From Pilasporangium apinafurcum (Eukaryota > Oomycota > Peronosporomycetes > Pythiales > Pythiaceae), in the NCBI GenBank assembly GCA_001600495.1, contig BCKE01000008.1, forward strand, positions 352,025 to 410,461: a stretch of 58,437 nt of DNA, given 5' to 3'. This document shows, piece after piece, positions 46,800 through 56,965 of this stretch. How positions within the stretch are numbered: the first letter of the stretch is position 1; the number at the start of each line of letters is the position of its first letter. The position numbers were made by a program, and so were the translations under genes. Under the pieces are notes generated by a model. The model had not been told where the DNA came from, did no database searches, and saw only the letters and a program-made list of their open reading frames with translations.

Positions 46800-48900
46800 A
46801 TGGCCAACTCAGTGCTGCTGATCGTGGGCACACAAGTGGTCTTCTACGCTATTATGGCCTACTTTATTATCCAAATGCGACAGCGCCTGCGCGACCGCGG
46901 AACGAGAACACCACTGCAAGAGGCGCTCTTAGAACGGTTGCTTTAACTTTGTTCCCTGATAGTTAGCATTTTGATCGTCTAGGTGCATGGCTCAATTTAT
47001 TATTGCTGATTCTTGGTGTTGGGATCTGTGTGTAGAGATGCCATCGCCGATCACCGTATAGATGCAGCGACTCAGTCAGTCTTTCGTTGATGCACATCTT
47101 CAATTAGTCTTTGTGCACATTTTAATCATTGTTCATTGGTTGATTATGTAGAGAAGCAGCCGAAGGCTTTCGTCCATGTCTGGTGTGCGGCTTTGCCAAC
47201 TCCAAGCGATCCCGATTCTGTGTGATCTGTGGCGACAAACTGGCCGTCACACCCTCAGAACTGGCGCGACAGCATGAAAAACGACTGACAGCTCGACAAC
47301 AACGTGCACAGTGAGTAGAAAAACGGCAGGTGCTTATCTGTTTGCATATGTAATGAAGCTTGACTGCCTTCTCCTGTTGGTTAGACGGCGACGAGAATGG
47401 ACGCGGAAACAGGATGTCCAGGGCAACGTGTTTTGGTATCGTGACGGCAAACATGCTGGTCAATCAGGTGACTCTCTCTTCACGGGTTTTGTCGTGCAAT
47501 TCACGCCACTTGCTCAGCATGATGCATACACTGAGACAATGGGCAATGAGGGGCTACTAGCTAACGATGGAGTGCAGCAGATTCCTAACATATCCATAAG
47601 GCTACGTGAAGAAGCCAACGCACATTCACTCCAGTCCGTAGTAGCAGCTGTTGCGAATCCGCTCGTTTCCCCTAATGGATCTACTACAGTTGATACAACG
47701 GAGAATGTGAAGGAGATGCTGGAGATGGCAGCAAAGGATTTCCCGACCAAATTTACATACTTTGTGGTCACCACGGCGTCGCTGGTCGTACCAGCAGAAG
47801 TGGGTTTCCTCAAGCTTTCAGTTCATCGTGACTATGTCGTAGGTGAATCCATTGAACATTTGAGCTGTATCGATCAGAAACACATCCGATCGGGCATGCG
47901 TATCAATTTTCTGGACGAAACTGGTGTAGACGCTGGTGGGCTACATCGTGAATGGCTTACATTGCTGAATGAGCGGATCTTGGATTCGTCAATTGGTATA
48001 TTCACGTGCACAAATCACACTGAGCAATCATACTACATCAACGCAAACTCTGTCAATGACAATGGTGAGGATCATCTCATGTACTTCTTCGCAGTTGGGC
48101 GGCTCATCGGTCGCGCATTACTGGAAGGTGAGGTGCTGGACTTCCATCTCAGTCTTCCGCTCATCAAGATCATTCTTGGTCAGCCTGTGACATTGAACGA
48201 TTTGGAATATTTTGATCCAGAGATCTACCGGAGTCTTCTGTGGCTGCTGGAGAACGATGGGGTGGAGTCTCTGGGACTGGATTTTAGTGTAGTGGCACGT
48301 ACTGACGCATGTGACAAACTAGAAGTGGTAGATTTGATCCCCAACGGACGCAACATCATTGTCACTGATTCCAACAAGCAGCAGTTTGTCACGCGAAAGA
48401 TGCAGTATTTGCTTTTCGAGAGTGTCTCCAATCAGCTTTTTGCCTTTTTGAAGGGCATCTACGATGTTCTACCGCTGCATCTGCTGCTACTCTTCGACGC
48501 TGATGAGTTTGACTACGTCCTCTGTGGCTCCGACACGATCGACGTCGTTGACTGGGAGCGACACACCAAGTGTTCCAAGAACCTCCAGCACTCACGTGTG
48601 CTGCGGTGGTTCTGGGAATTAGTGCGAGACATGCCGAACGAGTACCGACGACGACTGCTGCAGTTCGCCACGGGTTGCGCACGCGTACCGATTGTGGGAT
48701 TCAAAGGTCTGACAAGTTACGACGGCCATGTATGTCCGTTCACACTGAAAGGAGTTAAGTATGACGAGACATGTCCATTCATTCGGAGTCACGCCTGTTT
48801 CAATCGACTGGATGTGCCGCTCTATCCCACAAGACAAGAATTGAAGAAGGTGCTCTACGCCACGTTGGAGACAGATATGTATGGCTTCACGACTATATAA
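46800..48900 (+). CDS. Membrane-anchored HECT E3 ubiquitin ligase, tandem copy A
   Basis: Four exons (46800-46936, 47036-47074, 47152-47310, 47385-48900) join in frame to 616 residues. Residues 1-25 form a membrane segment (VLLIVGTQVVFYAIMAYFII) followed by basic residues, so the rest should face the cytosol. A small HRIDAAT motif is encoded by exon 2. Exon 3 encodes a RanBP2-like zinc finger with Cys-x2-Cys-x10-Cys-x2-Cys spacing (CLVCGF ... RFCVICG). The HECT domain fills exon 4: FPTKFTYFVV, LSVHRDYVV, MRINFLDETGVDAGGLHREW, GRLIGRALLEG, PNGRNI, MPNEYRRRLLQFATG, LTSYDG. The catalytic Cys583 (codon 48796-48798) lies in SHACFNRL, 33 residues from the end. All HECT signatures look intact, so it should be active. 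HECT ligases with this short membrane-plus-zinc-finger front are not a type I know by name. Confidence 0.9.
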
Positions 48901-48970
48901 CCTGAAAAAATCATGTGATACCAAAGTACCTCAGAGAGAATCTCCTATTTTTTGTTTGGGTTCGATTTGC

Positions 48971-49287
48971 CTAGCAAAAGCTAGCTAAGACTAGACAACT
49001 GCGAAGTAGGCATCTCTGACACCTTGACTCGATGAATAAGTGCTCGTCCTTGAGAAAGCTGTCTCTAGCAGTGTTGATATATCTATCAAGGACGAATTTG
49101 CAGCGAACACACTGAAAGACTTTCTGATACTTCATCGCATGGTTGATTCTCCCACACCGAGAACAAATCTTTGTTGTATAGTATTCCTCACACTCGACCA
49201 CATGTCCTCCAGTCCTTTCCATCTTGTACTTCAGTAGCTTCTTGAACTTGTAATGAGACTTGGTCATCTCTTTCGACTGGAATCGAT
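48971..49287 (-). pseudogene. TnpB/Fanzor-like C-terminal zinc-ribbon fragment
   Basis: About 80-100 residues that match the end of TnpB-family (OrfB) nucleases: HRFQSKEMTKSHYKFKKLL; then VVECEEYYTTKICSRCGRIN with the first Cys-x2-Cys; then FQCVRCKFVLDRYINTARD with the second Cys-x2-Cys. In this family the last motif is usually D-R-D-x-N-A-A and provides a RuvC-III aspartate; here Asp is replaced by Tyr (DRYINTA). The frame begins after a TGA near 49288, and no RuvC-I or RuvC-II part is found upstream, so it is a truncated, dead copy. It lies 70 bp 3' of HECT copy A on the opposite strand. It differs from the longer relative at 54309, so it is a separate lineage or a separate insertion. Confidence 0.7.
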
Positions 49288-49802
49288 GTCATGCTATTGA
49301 CGAGTGAAATAGATGACAATTGATAATAACAAAACGATAAATGTCTTTGTAGCACGAAAGATCCAGTGTTGCCATCATTTTAAAAGAATAGAACGTACTC
49401 AGAGTACAAATCGTTTACTGTTTCATGGAGAGGCATGACAAATGGTCAAGGACAGCATTATGCTTACGATAATGGAATGACTGAATATGGGAAGTAATGA
49501 ATTGTTAGATGCCAATCGCAGTGTTTAAAACAGAGAAATTAATTTCTTTGAGTGAAATAAAACCGTTATATTTCATAGCTATTGGATCCATTCGTAATTT
49601 TATATAATATAATATGGATGGTAGTGCTTCATGAAACATGTAGATGCAATGGCTTCATTCCTTTGACCAAATCCAATTCACAAAAAAAATCAGTCACCAC
49701 CAGAGACGCTCTGTGCGGTCGCGATTTGAGTCCTCAGAAGAGAGAGAAAGAAGACACCTAAGCAACCATCAGCAAAGTACCATCATCGTTCTTGTATCGC
49801 TG
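49288..49802. other. AT-rich spacer in the HECT array
   Basis: No gene recognised. Very AT-rich from about 49540 to 49620 (TTATATAATATAATATGG). The missing N-terminal part of the TnpB-like fragment would be expected here on the minus strand, but I found no RuvC motifs. Confidence 0.35.
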
Positions 49803-50705
49803 TGGATGGATATGATAGAAGGATCCTCTGCTTACATGGACAACCAACAGAGAGATGCCTTCCGTAAAAGAAATGGAGATGCGCGAGCATTATGTCATGC
49901 AGCCATGTCTGGAAAGATTGAAATAGTGCAGCAGTTGTTGCAGAACAGTGCCACAATCAGTGCTCATGACAATATAGATCAGAAAACATTATGACATACT
50001 GCCGGTGAAGAGATGGCTGAGACGGAGAAGTGCTTGCTGAAGATTGACACACATGTGGGCACGGATCCAAGTTGTGATAACGGACGAAATTGCAAGCACA
50101 GATTATCTGATGATCAAAGAGCTGAAACTCTTCATGACCCAATGTCAAAGAAAAAATCTGCTGTCGAGTGGTCTATTAACCAAAGTGATGTCGAGTTTGA
50201 CGCAAACGAAGATGCTCTGGAAAGTGGCATCTTTGCAACCACCATTTTGGTAAGTGGATGGGAGCATCTGTAGCAGTGAAGAAAATGACTTCAAGCAACT
50301 TCAGCTCGCTGTTTCATCAAGAGGCGAACACATGATTCCATCTCAATCATCCATATGTGGTGAGATTATACGGCGCCTGGAATACTAGTATGCCATCATT
50401 CGTATGTGAACGCCCAAGTAACGGGATACTTGACTCGTACTTGAGTCAGCACGACCACCGTCGTGTAACATGGACGAAACTGCATAAGGTAATGTTGGGT
50501 TTACAGTATTTGCACGAGCATAACATTGTTCATGGTGATCTCAGATGTAACAATGTCCTGATTGGAGGAGATGGAGCGATTCTATGGGGTACATCCAATA
50601 AAAGTATCTCACAAACGCTTTTGGCACTAATTCTAAGCTCCACGGCCATACAAGATGCGTCTTATGCCTGGTATGCATGCTTCCAGCATCCACCGTGACG
50701 TTATC
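49803..50705 (+). pseudogene. Decayed ankyrin-repeat TKL protein kinase
   Basis: Remnant of an ankyrin plus tyrosine-kinase-like kinase, a gene type expanded in oomycetes. An ankyrin segment at about 49860-49990 reads ALCHAAMSGKIEIVQQLLQN and then hits a stop. The kinase part begins with GKWMGASVAVKKMTSSN, including the VAVKK lysine, in a frame shifted from the piece before it. It continues FHQEANT, then TGA at 50333-50335, then FHLNHPYVVRLYGAW, LGLQYLHEHNIVHGDLRCNN and VLIGGDG. The stop falls where relatives usually have Trp (TGG), so it looks like a TGG-to-TGA change. The activation region after GGDG is shifted again and no DFG follows. At least two frame shifts and two stops make it non-functional. 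Confidence 0.75.
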
Positions 50706-51661
50706 ACATTTCACCCATTTCTGATTGTTCACAATGATGTCACTATTGATGTCCAAGTGACTTTCCTGTTACAAATCAATATTCTCATCCTCAGAGCTTG
50801 ACGAATCACTGCTGATGCTCATGTCAGAACCAAACCCAGAGGAGGACGCTTGATGTGATGGTTCTATCTCTAATTGGACACTAGTGTGGTTTTTCTGTCA
50901 TGTGTATGACTCAACGGTGATGCCACGGGCATACACGTACTCAAGACTCCCGCTGTCCATATAACCTCGTGTGCGTGATGTTTGCCTTCCTTTCGCACCG
51001 ATACTACCGCGTCACGCTTTCTGGACAGTCACTTTGATTTTTCACACACTCAATCTCCTCAGACATGGACTGTTGTTCTTGAAAAGAATGGTGCTGAAAA
51101 AAGCTCGTTGCGAAGAATTGGAAACAAGTTTCTGCTTCTATCGATAGGGATTGCTTCGCTTCAAAAAGCACGTCAAAGTGTATTGTACAGGTAGGAGAAG
51201 TGGAGATAGAAGTTAAGTAGTGCTGGCTAAACTGATGGCTAAAACTTGCAGACGATGTTGTGGGAGATGTCTCACCATCTTAACCGACTGAATTTTTTTA
51301 GGAGGATGTGCTAAAGGTTCCACAAAACATGCAAGTCTTGTATTCTATATGATAGTTTATTACTGTATAGTTTAAAACATTCTCAGGCGCAACAACAGTA
51401 TGCAATATGGTAATTGAAGTCAATATCACAGGTTTATACTTTCTAAAGGTTAGGTATTGCAAAATATCTCTTATAAAGAAGGCAGCCACTTGCACATCAC
51501 GCCGTTTGCTTCCGGCACAACGCTCGCATGCATCTCTTATAAAAATAACCAGCTGTCCGATCCTTTTCTGTGCAGGAAAAATGCGCACATCTGCGTAATC
51601 AATCACACGCCTGTCATCTGCGTGTATGACTCAGAGAAGCTAAAGCAGAGTCGAAGAGAGA
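50706..51661. other. Spacer with fragmentary frames before HECT copy B
   Basis: No intact gene. On the minus strand at about 50860-50770 a Ser/Asp/Glu-rich run (SGFGSDMSISSDSSSSEDEN) looks like the acidic tail of a lost gene. A plus-strand frame at 50982-51191 has no family. ATCTCTTATAAA occurs twice (about 51468 and 51534), giving TATA-like sequences about 195 and 130 bp before the HECT B start codon. Confidence 0.3.
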
Positions 51662-53818
51662 ATGGCGGAGGAAAGCACTGTAAAGACGATGCTCTACCAG
51701 TCCCTCGGGATGTTTGTTATCTGCGGTATCGTGCTGCTCATGTGGGGCATCGGGTGTCGCAACCGACATCTGGTAGAACTCGAGACGCCGTTGCTTGCGT
51801 AAGAGGCACTTCCAGGACTTGATGTAGACTGCTTATGTCTGTGTAACACAATCTTTTCTGATTTTTATTCGTAGTGCTGATTCGATGGACCATCGTATTG
51901 ACGCAGCAACGAGGTACGAGCGCGGCAAAATTGTTGTACTTTCGAGAAGGATGAATTGGAAGTAATTCATCAAGTGGTGCATTGGTACATTATACGATAG
52001 AGAGGCTGAAGCAGGCTTTACGGTCTGTCTGGCATGCGCGTTTGAAAACTTTAAACGCTTTACATATTGTACACTGTGCGGCGAAAAGTTACCATTGAGT
52101 AGTGACGAGACCGAGGAGAAGACTGTACACAGCAATCACATCAACATTGTAACCCCACGGACGCTGGCGACTCTTAATCAGCGCCAACGCCGCGCCAGGT
52201 ATGGCGCCAGCTTCCTACACAAATACAGACAGTTGGTTTTATGCTTAGAATTCGAATGTATATCTGCCACAGGAAACGAAGAGAATGGACTCGAAAACTG
52301 GACGTCGAAGGGCAACTGTTTTGGTACCGCAGTGCAGCAAACACTGGTGCGGGATCACAGTTTCCTGGATATATCGTAACGTTTAATCGTTTAGCAGAAA
52401 AGAAGGAGCAAGAGCAAGAAAAAGAAACTGCAACAGCTACTGGACAAAAGAAGCCGGAAGTCCATCCGTCAACAAAAGAAACACTGCAATCCGCGCTGCA
52501 AGTGCATGTAGATGAGCCTCAGGATCTGTTTAATATGGATTCCAGTGTCTCTTTACAATTCGTGAATGCATCAACTGCAAATCCTGCACTGTTTCCTACT
52601 GGGGAAGAGTTAGTGGCTACAGATGTTGAGCAAATGAAAGAAATGCTAGATTTCACAGCAAGCGATTTTCCGACGAAATACGCGCATTTCGTCGTCAGTA
52701 CCGCCTCCTTATTGGTACCGGCAGAAGTAGAATTTCTCAAACTCTCGGTGCATCGTGATTACATCCTGGAAGAGTCGATGGATCACCTGCACTGTATCAA
52801 GCAAAAGAACATTCGGTCGTTCATGCGGATCAACTTCTTAGACGAAAGTGGGGTCGATGCGGGCGGTGTTCACCGCGAATGGTTTCAGCTCTTGAATGAC
52901 ATGCTGGTTGATCCATTATTGGGCTTGTTCACATGTACGAACAAAGAGGATCAGTCCTACTATCTCAATCCGAATTCGCCTCAAGATGTCGGTGAAACAC
53001 ACCTGACGTACTATTTTGCAACAGGTCGGCTTGTAGGACGAGCGCTATTGGAAGGATTCGTATGGGGATTTCATTTGTCTCTTCCGTTGCTGAAGATGAT
53101 CTTGGGTATGCCTGTAACATTTAGCGATATGGAATACTTTGATCCGGAGACCCACAAGAGTATGGTTTGGTTGTTGGAGAACGACGGTGTGGAAGCGCTG
53201 GGATTAGATTTCAGCATGACGGAGATACATGGAGATGAAATTGTGATAGTGGATCTGATTCCGAACGGACGCAATATTGACGTTACGGATGCAAATAAGC
53301 ATGAGTATTTGGATCGAAAGTTCAAGTACATGCTGTTTGAACGCGTCTCTGATCAGCTGTACTCATTTTTAAGAGGCGTTTATGAAATCATCCCTCCAGA
53401 CTTGCTGGTGATATTCGATCCTGAAGAGCTGGATTTCCTTTTGTGCGGAACCCAAGAGATCGATGTGGAAGATTGGAAAGCCAATACCGTCAATTCGGTG
53501 AATCTCAATGGTGCTAGTGTGCTCCGTTGGTTCTGGGAGATTGTGGAAGATATGCCGAATGAGTATCGGCGCCGATTGCTGCTCTTTACCACAGGATCAT
53601 CTCGTGTCCCCCTCTCTGGGTTTCATGGGCTAACGAGCTATGATGGCCGCCTATGCCCATTTACTCTCAAAGGAGTCTCGTACTATTCGACGCAATATAT
53701 CTGCAGCCACGCGTGCTTTAATCGTCTAGAGCTGCCATTCTATCGGTCTAAGCGAGAGCTCAAGACCGTGCTTTATGCCACTTTGGACACAGATTTGTAT
53801 GGTTTTACGACCGCCTAA
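51662..53818 (+). CDS. Membrane-anchored HECT E3 ubiquitin ligase, tandem copy B
   Basis: Same design as copy A. Four exons (51662-51798, 51875-51913, 52001-52198, 52273-53818) give 639 residues. Exons 1 and 2 have exactly the lengths of those in copy A (137 and 39 nt), and intron phases are identical. The membrane segment is LGMFVICGIVLLMWGIG. Exon 2 encodes HRIDAATR, exon 3 the zinc finger CLACAFENFKRFTYCTLCG. A Glu/Lys-rich insert (EKKEQEQEKETAT) precedes the HECT domain. HECT motifs: FPTKYAHFVV, MRINFLDESGVDAGGVHREW, GRLVGRALLEG, MPNEYRRRLLLFTTG. The catalytic Cys606 (codon 53714-53716) is in SHACFNRL, again 33 residues from the end. A and B are clearly diverged but alignable throughout. 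The segment 53027-53121 is identical to the end of copy C. Confidence 0.92.
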
Positions 53819-54178
53819 GTCTCGTATCCCCATTGGTATAGGCTCCTCTGGAGTGACAACTTAATTCGAACCTGCAGCACTGGGGTGATGTACGCCAGGA
53901 CAGGTGGGAATAGCTGGACATGTACAGCAGACGTTCGATTATTTATATTTCGGAACGCCATTGTTGACTTCATCTCGCTGAAGCGGCCATTGACTGTTGA
54001 TTAGGATGTTTTTATTGTAATTTCGCAAACTATGATGTGTTATGTTGTTCCAAATCATTTCTACTGATAGTTTTTGGCCTCCAATCGAATAGGCTAATTG
54101 TGAACCAGGGTCACTATGAGAATAGACCCATACGATAGGTCGGAAGATCATGAATTGGAACTTTAGGTTTTAGTTAAT
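53819..54178. other. Spacer 3' of HECT copy B
   Basis: About 360 bp holding the 3' region of copy B. No gene is recognised. The right border is the palindrome at 54179; whether the left edge of a mobile element lies in this stretch cannot be told by eye. Confidence 0.3.
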
Positions 54179-54234
54179 CTTTATTCTCCATGTGTTCTGT
54201 ATCACGCGTGGTACAGAACACATGGAGAATAAAG
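54179..54234. repeat. 56-bp near-perfect palindrome
   Basis: Left arm 54179-54201 (CTTTATTCTCCATGTGTTC followed by TGTA) and right arm 54212-54234 are exact reverse complements over 23 bp. The 10-bp centre is T-CACGCGTG-G, where CACGCGTG is itself self-complementary, so only one T/G pair is mismatched across 56 bp. A transcript from either strand would fold into a long hairpin. It lies 75-130 bp 3' of the stop of the Fanzor-like pseudogene on that gene's strand. It could be the structured end of that element, two terminal inverted repeats fused after loss of an insert, or an independent foldback repeat. Confidence 0.9.
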
Positions 54235-54308
54235 GCTACACTCATCCGTTCCCGGAATCATAGCAGTGAGGCCGTTTATCACCTCAGTTTTTGATTTCGA
54301 GCGCCGCT

Positions 54309-55705
54309 TCATCTTTTACCCTTCGTGAAGGCCTTAAGTCTCCTCTTTTCCTTCACTTCGTCGATGAATAGTCTCAAAATTTTTATTGCGGCGTTGATGT
54401 CACGGTTCCACAATGTGCGATGACATTCACTATTTTTGCAGTGTTGCACGCCATAAAGACCGTCGCTGACAACTTTTCCTGTCAAGGGCGAACCCCTTCA
54501 TCTTCTTGTGACAAGCACAACACAGCTTGCTCGTCCTGAACTCGTTCACATCACCAACACGACACCTGGAACCAATTTTCTTCCCTAGGGTCGTTGTGGG
54601 AACAGCAATGTTGCCTTTAGCTGAGCTTGTGAAACTTGCATCTCCATACGCGATAACGGTTCGTTTATCCCCACCTGTAAGGCTCTTGACTATCTTCTCG
54701 TACGTCTGTTGTCGANGGATGTAGGTCGACCATCGTAGCCTCTTCATCCTCCTTGATGAATACACGTCAAGAAGACGATCCAAATACACGAGACAAAATC
54801 TGACTCGTTTCAAATAGGAGACAAGGCTCCCAACTTTTGCCGAAGGAACGTTTTCATTGAAGGTTTTGATATCAGGCTCAGCATCAATCCACTCTTTCGT
54901 CAACTTTGTTCGTCTATGGTAGCCGCACTCTCTGTAGAAACGACCCTTCGATCAGTGGATGACTTCATGTTTCACGCTCTCTCCTTTCGGTTTCTGCAGC
55001 ATAGTCATGCTCTCTTCTTTGTAGACAACAGCAGTGGAGATCTTCTTTCTTCCTGGATCTAAACCGATGATCCAGTCTTCAAGAGAAAATGTCTCTTTTC
55101 TCTCTCTCGCGGGAAGCTTTGGACGGGAGATTGTCGCACTGACATACCGTCGGTCGAGATGAAGTGCTCAAACTCCTTTCGCTGGACTTTGGTCACAAGA
55201 CCTATATTGAAGTNCNTGCGCCATAACTCAGCTTTGTCGGCGTAAAGCTCAACAGGATCACTCAAAGTCTTAGCAAGTTCCTTCAGGATGGTGGTGTTGA
55301 TCTTGATGAAAATGGGTCTGAACTGTTTCTGTGGAAGCAGCGACCAGACTCGGCAATCTTCATTCCATCATCCACGTGAGCTTGTATGTCTTTCAGCATT
55401 GTGCGGAGAAAGGGTATGTGACGTTCCGGCGATTTGTTCAAGTCGAGTGGCAGCGGTTCGATCTCGGTTCTCACTCTATCCGATGATTCCTGCATCCAAA
55501 CAATCTCCTCAGTAGGGATGGGATACTCCTTGAACCTGGAGTACGCGGGGATCAGGTTGGATAAGCTATGCTGAGTTTGGATGCTTGCACAGACCAGCAG
55601 TGAAACAGCACTCTTGATTATCTTGCCTTGGTGCTTTTCAAAATAGTCTCTGTCGCGAACGAGAGTTGCAAGCATAGTGTGAGAAGGTAGGTTCCAGAAG
55701 CGCAC
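54309..55705 (-). pseudogene. Fanzor-like (eukaryotic TnpB homologue) RNA-guided nuclease pseudogene
   Basis: Reading the minus strand in three frames recovers a nearly full nuclease. N-terminal part, 55705 to about 55355: RFWNLPSHTMLATLV ... PERHIPFLRTML. After a frame shift: RVWSLLPQKQFRPIFIKIN, then HFISTDGMSVR. After another shift: SLEDWIIGLDPGRKKISTAV, the RuvC-I Asp region at about 55065-55045. An in-frame TGA follows at 54954-54952, then the helical part and VIAYGDASFTSSAKGN (RuvC-II region). Next is VNEFRTSKLCCAC with the first zinc-ribbon Cys pair. After one more shift come HCKNSECHRTLWNRDINAAI with the second Cys pair and the RuvC-III Asp, and the stop at 54311-54309. At least three shifts and one nonsense codon make it dead. 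Ambiguous bases at 54716, 55214 and 55216 hint at collapsed near-identical copies. The long type and WNRDINAA ending resemble Fanzor rather than bacterial TnpB. Confidence 0.78.
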
Positions 55706-55869
55706 ATTTGGTCAGAACACTATTAACGGTTCAAAAACAGATAGAGACCTCTGGACCATCAAGTTAAATTGGTAGAAGGAATGCTCAGCAATAAGAATGC
55801 ATAGCTGTTTACAAATGGATAATCAGCAGGTAGTTAAAATCAGAAACACGAGCACTTGCCAATTGCCCA

Positions 55870-56202
55870 TGTAATGGGTCTCCATTACATATCAGACCCT
55901 ATGGGTCTGAAAACGGGATAAACCTGAACGGGTTTGATAAAGTATGATTTCTTACTGTGTAGAGACACAGACTTCTGCTGGGTGCGGTAGTTCATTGTTT
56001 GCGGTTGTGTTCGCATTGGACACTCGAACAGCAGTCATTCATTTCACTTTCTGGGTAGCTTTATTAAAACAATAATTCAGCTCCTAATTTTTCTCCAAAA
56101 GAGTAAGTCTCTTTCGGTTTTTCTCTTTCCTCTTGATTGACGACGTCCGTCGCCAATCAATTGCGCTTCCTCATTGCACAACAGTGTACGTCAGTAAAAG
56201 GG
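55870..56202 (+). repeat. Dispersed LTR-like repeat, copy 2
   Basis: Second copy of the repeat at 315-630, same orientation. It starts with the perfect hairpin TGTAATGG-GTCT-CCATTACA. Against copy 1 it carries an extra near-palindromic piece (TTGATTGACGACGTCCG, about 56133-56150, followed by its complement) before the shared GCGCTTCCTC block. Internal similarity is high by eye but with many substitutions, so both copies are old. No coding frame is present. Confidence 0.55.
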
Positions 56203-56965
56203 TTATCATTTTACACCTTGTGCATACTTGTAACAGTTCCTCGCCTGGCCATGAGTTTCTGTGTTTTTCCGCATACACAATCTCCCATCTCGAGTTGTTC
56301 TATCAGTATTTGTCGTATTTTGACGGCGCTGACAAACCTGAAATTTACTTTATTTTATCCAATATAAGGCACCCACAAATTCGCTCTCACAACTAACTAA
56401 TAATGGTTTCAATGTTGTACAAGTGGGGAATAAAGGTTAAATGCTGTGCAATGCAAGCATAAGTTTCATTATTTACTTTGAGCAGTACAGAGAACATTCC
56501 CATTGGAGAAGATCAACGTCCGCTAATGATTAGAAGGCGGCGAAAAACTCGATATGGTTCACGTTGCTTTAGTAATAGTAGATAGTTGATGGATTGTGCG
56601 TTGCTGCGATATAATAAGAGTTCACGTGTTGATACTACTCTACCGACAACATGTTGCCAATGGCACTATGGCACCGTGCTTCCTTGTGGTTTGTCTACAG
56701 ATCCGGGTATCGGTCTCGGGTAACTAATATTTACCCTAACCCGTAACAATAAAAATTAACCTTTATCAGTGGTTGAAGTTGGGAAGTCCCTTATGTGGAG
56801 ATTCAGATCCCGGTGCCTTACCACAAGCAAATATGAAGAACCATCAGCTCACCATCATCGATGGCTGATCATGAGTAGGCAGTCAATTGCTTTGTAAAGA
56901 GTGAGAAAGAAAGCGACGAAGGACGCTCCATATCAGTTAGCTACACTTTCTCTAGTCTACGTGCA
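56203..56965. other. Spacer before HECT copy C
   Basis: About 760 bp without a gene. It includes a CCGGGTATCGGTCTCGGGTAA stretch near 56703 that resembles the CGGGT-type repeat at 17890-18070. The last 100 bp must hold the promoter of copy C. No TATA box or RNA gene was recognised. Confidence 0.35.

Noticed and set aside
50333-50335. In-frame TGA read as selenocysteine, given that SepSecS is present
   Set aside because: The site aligns with Trp in related kinases, and the same locus has frame shifts and other stops, so it is a nonsense mutation in a pseudogene.
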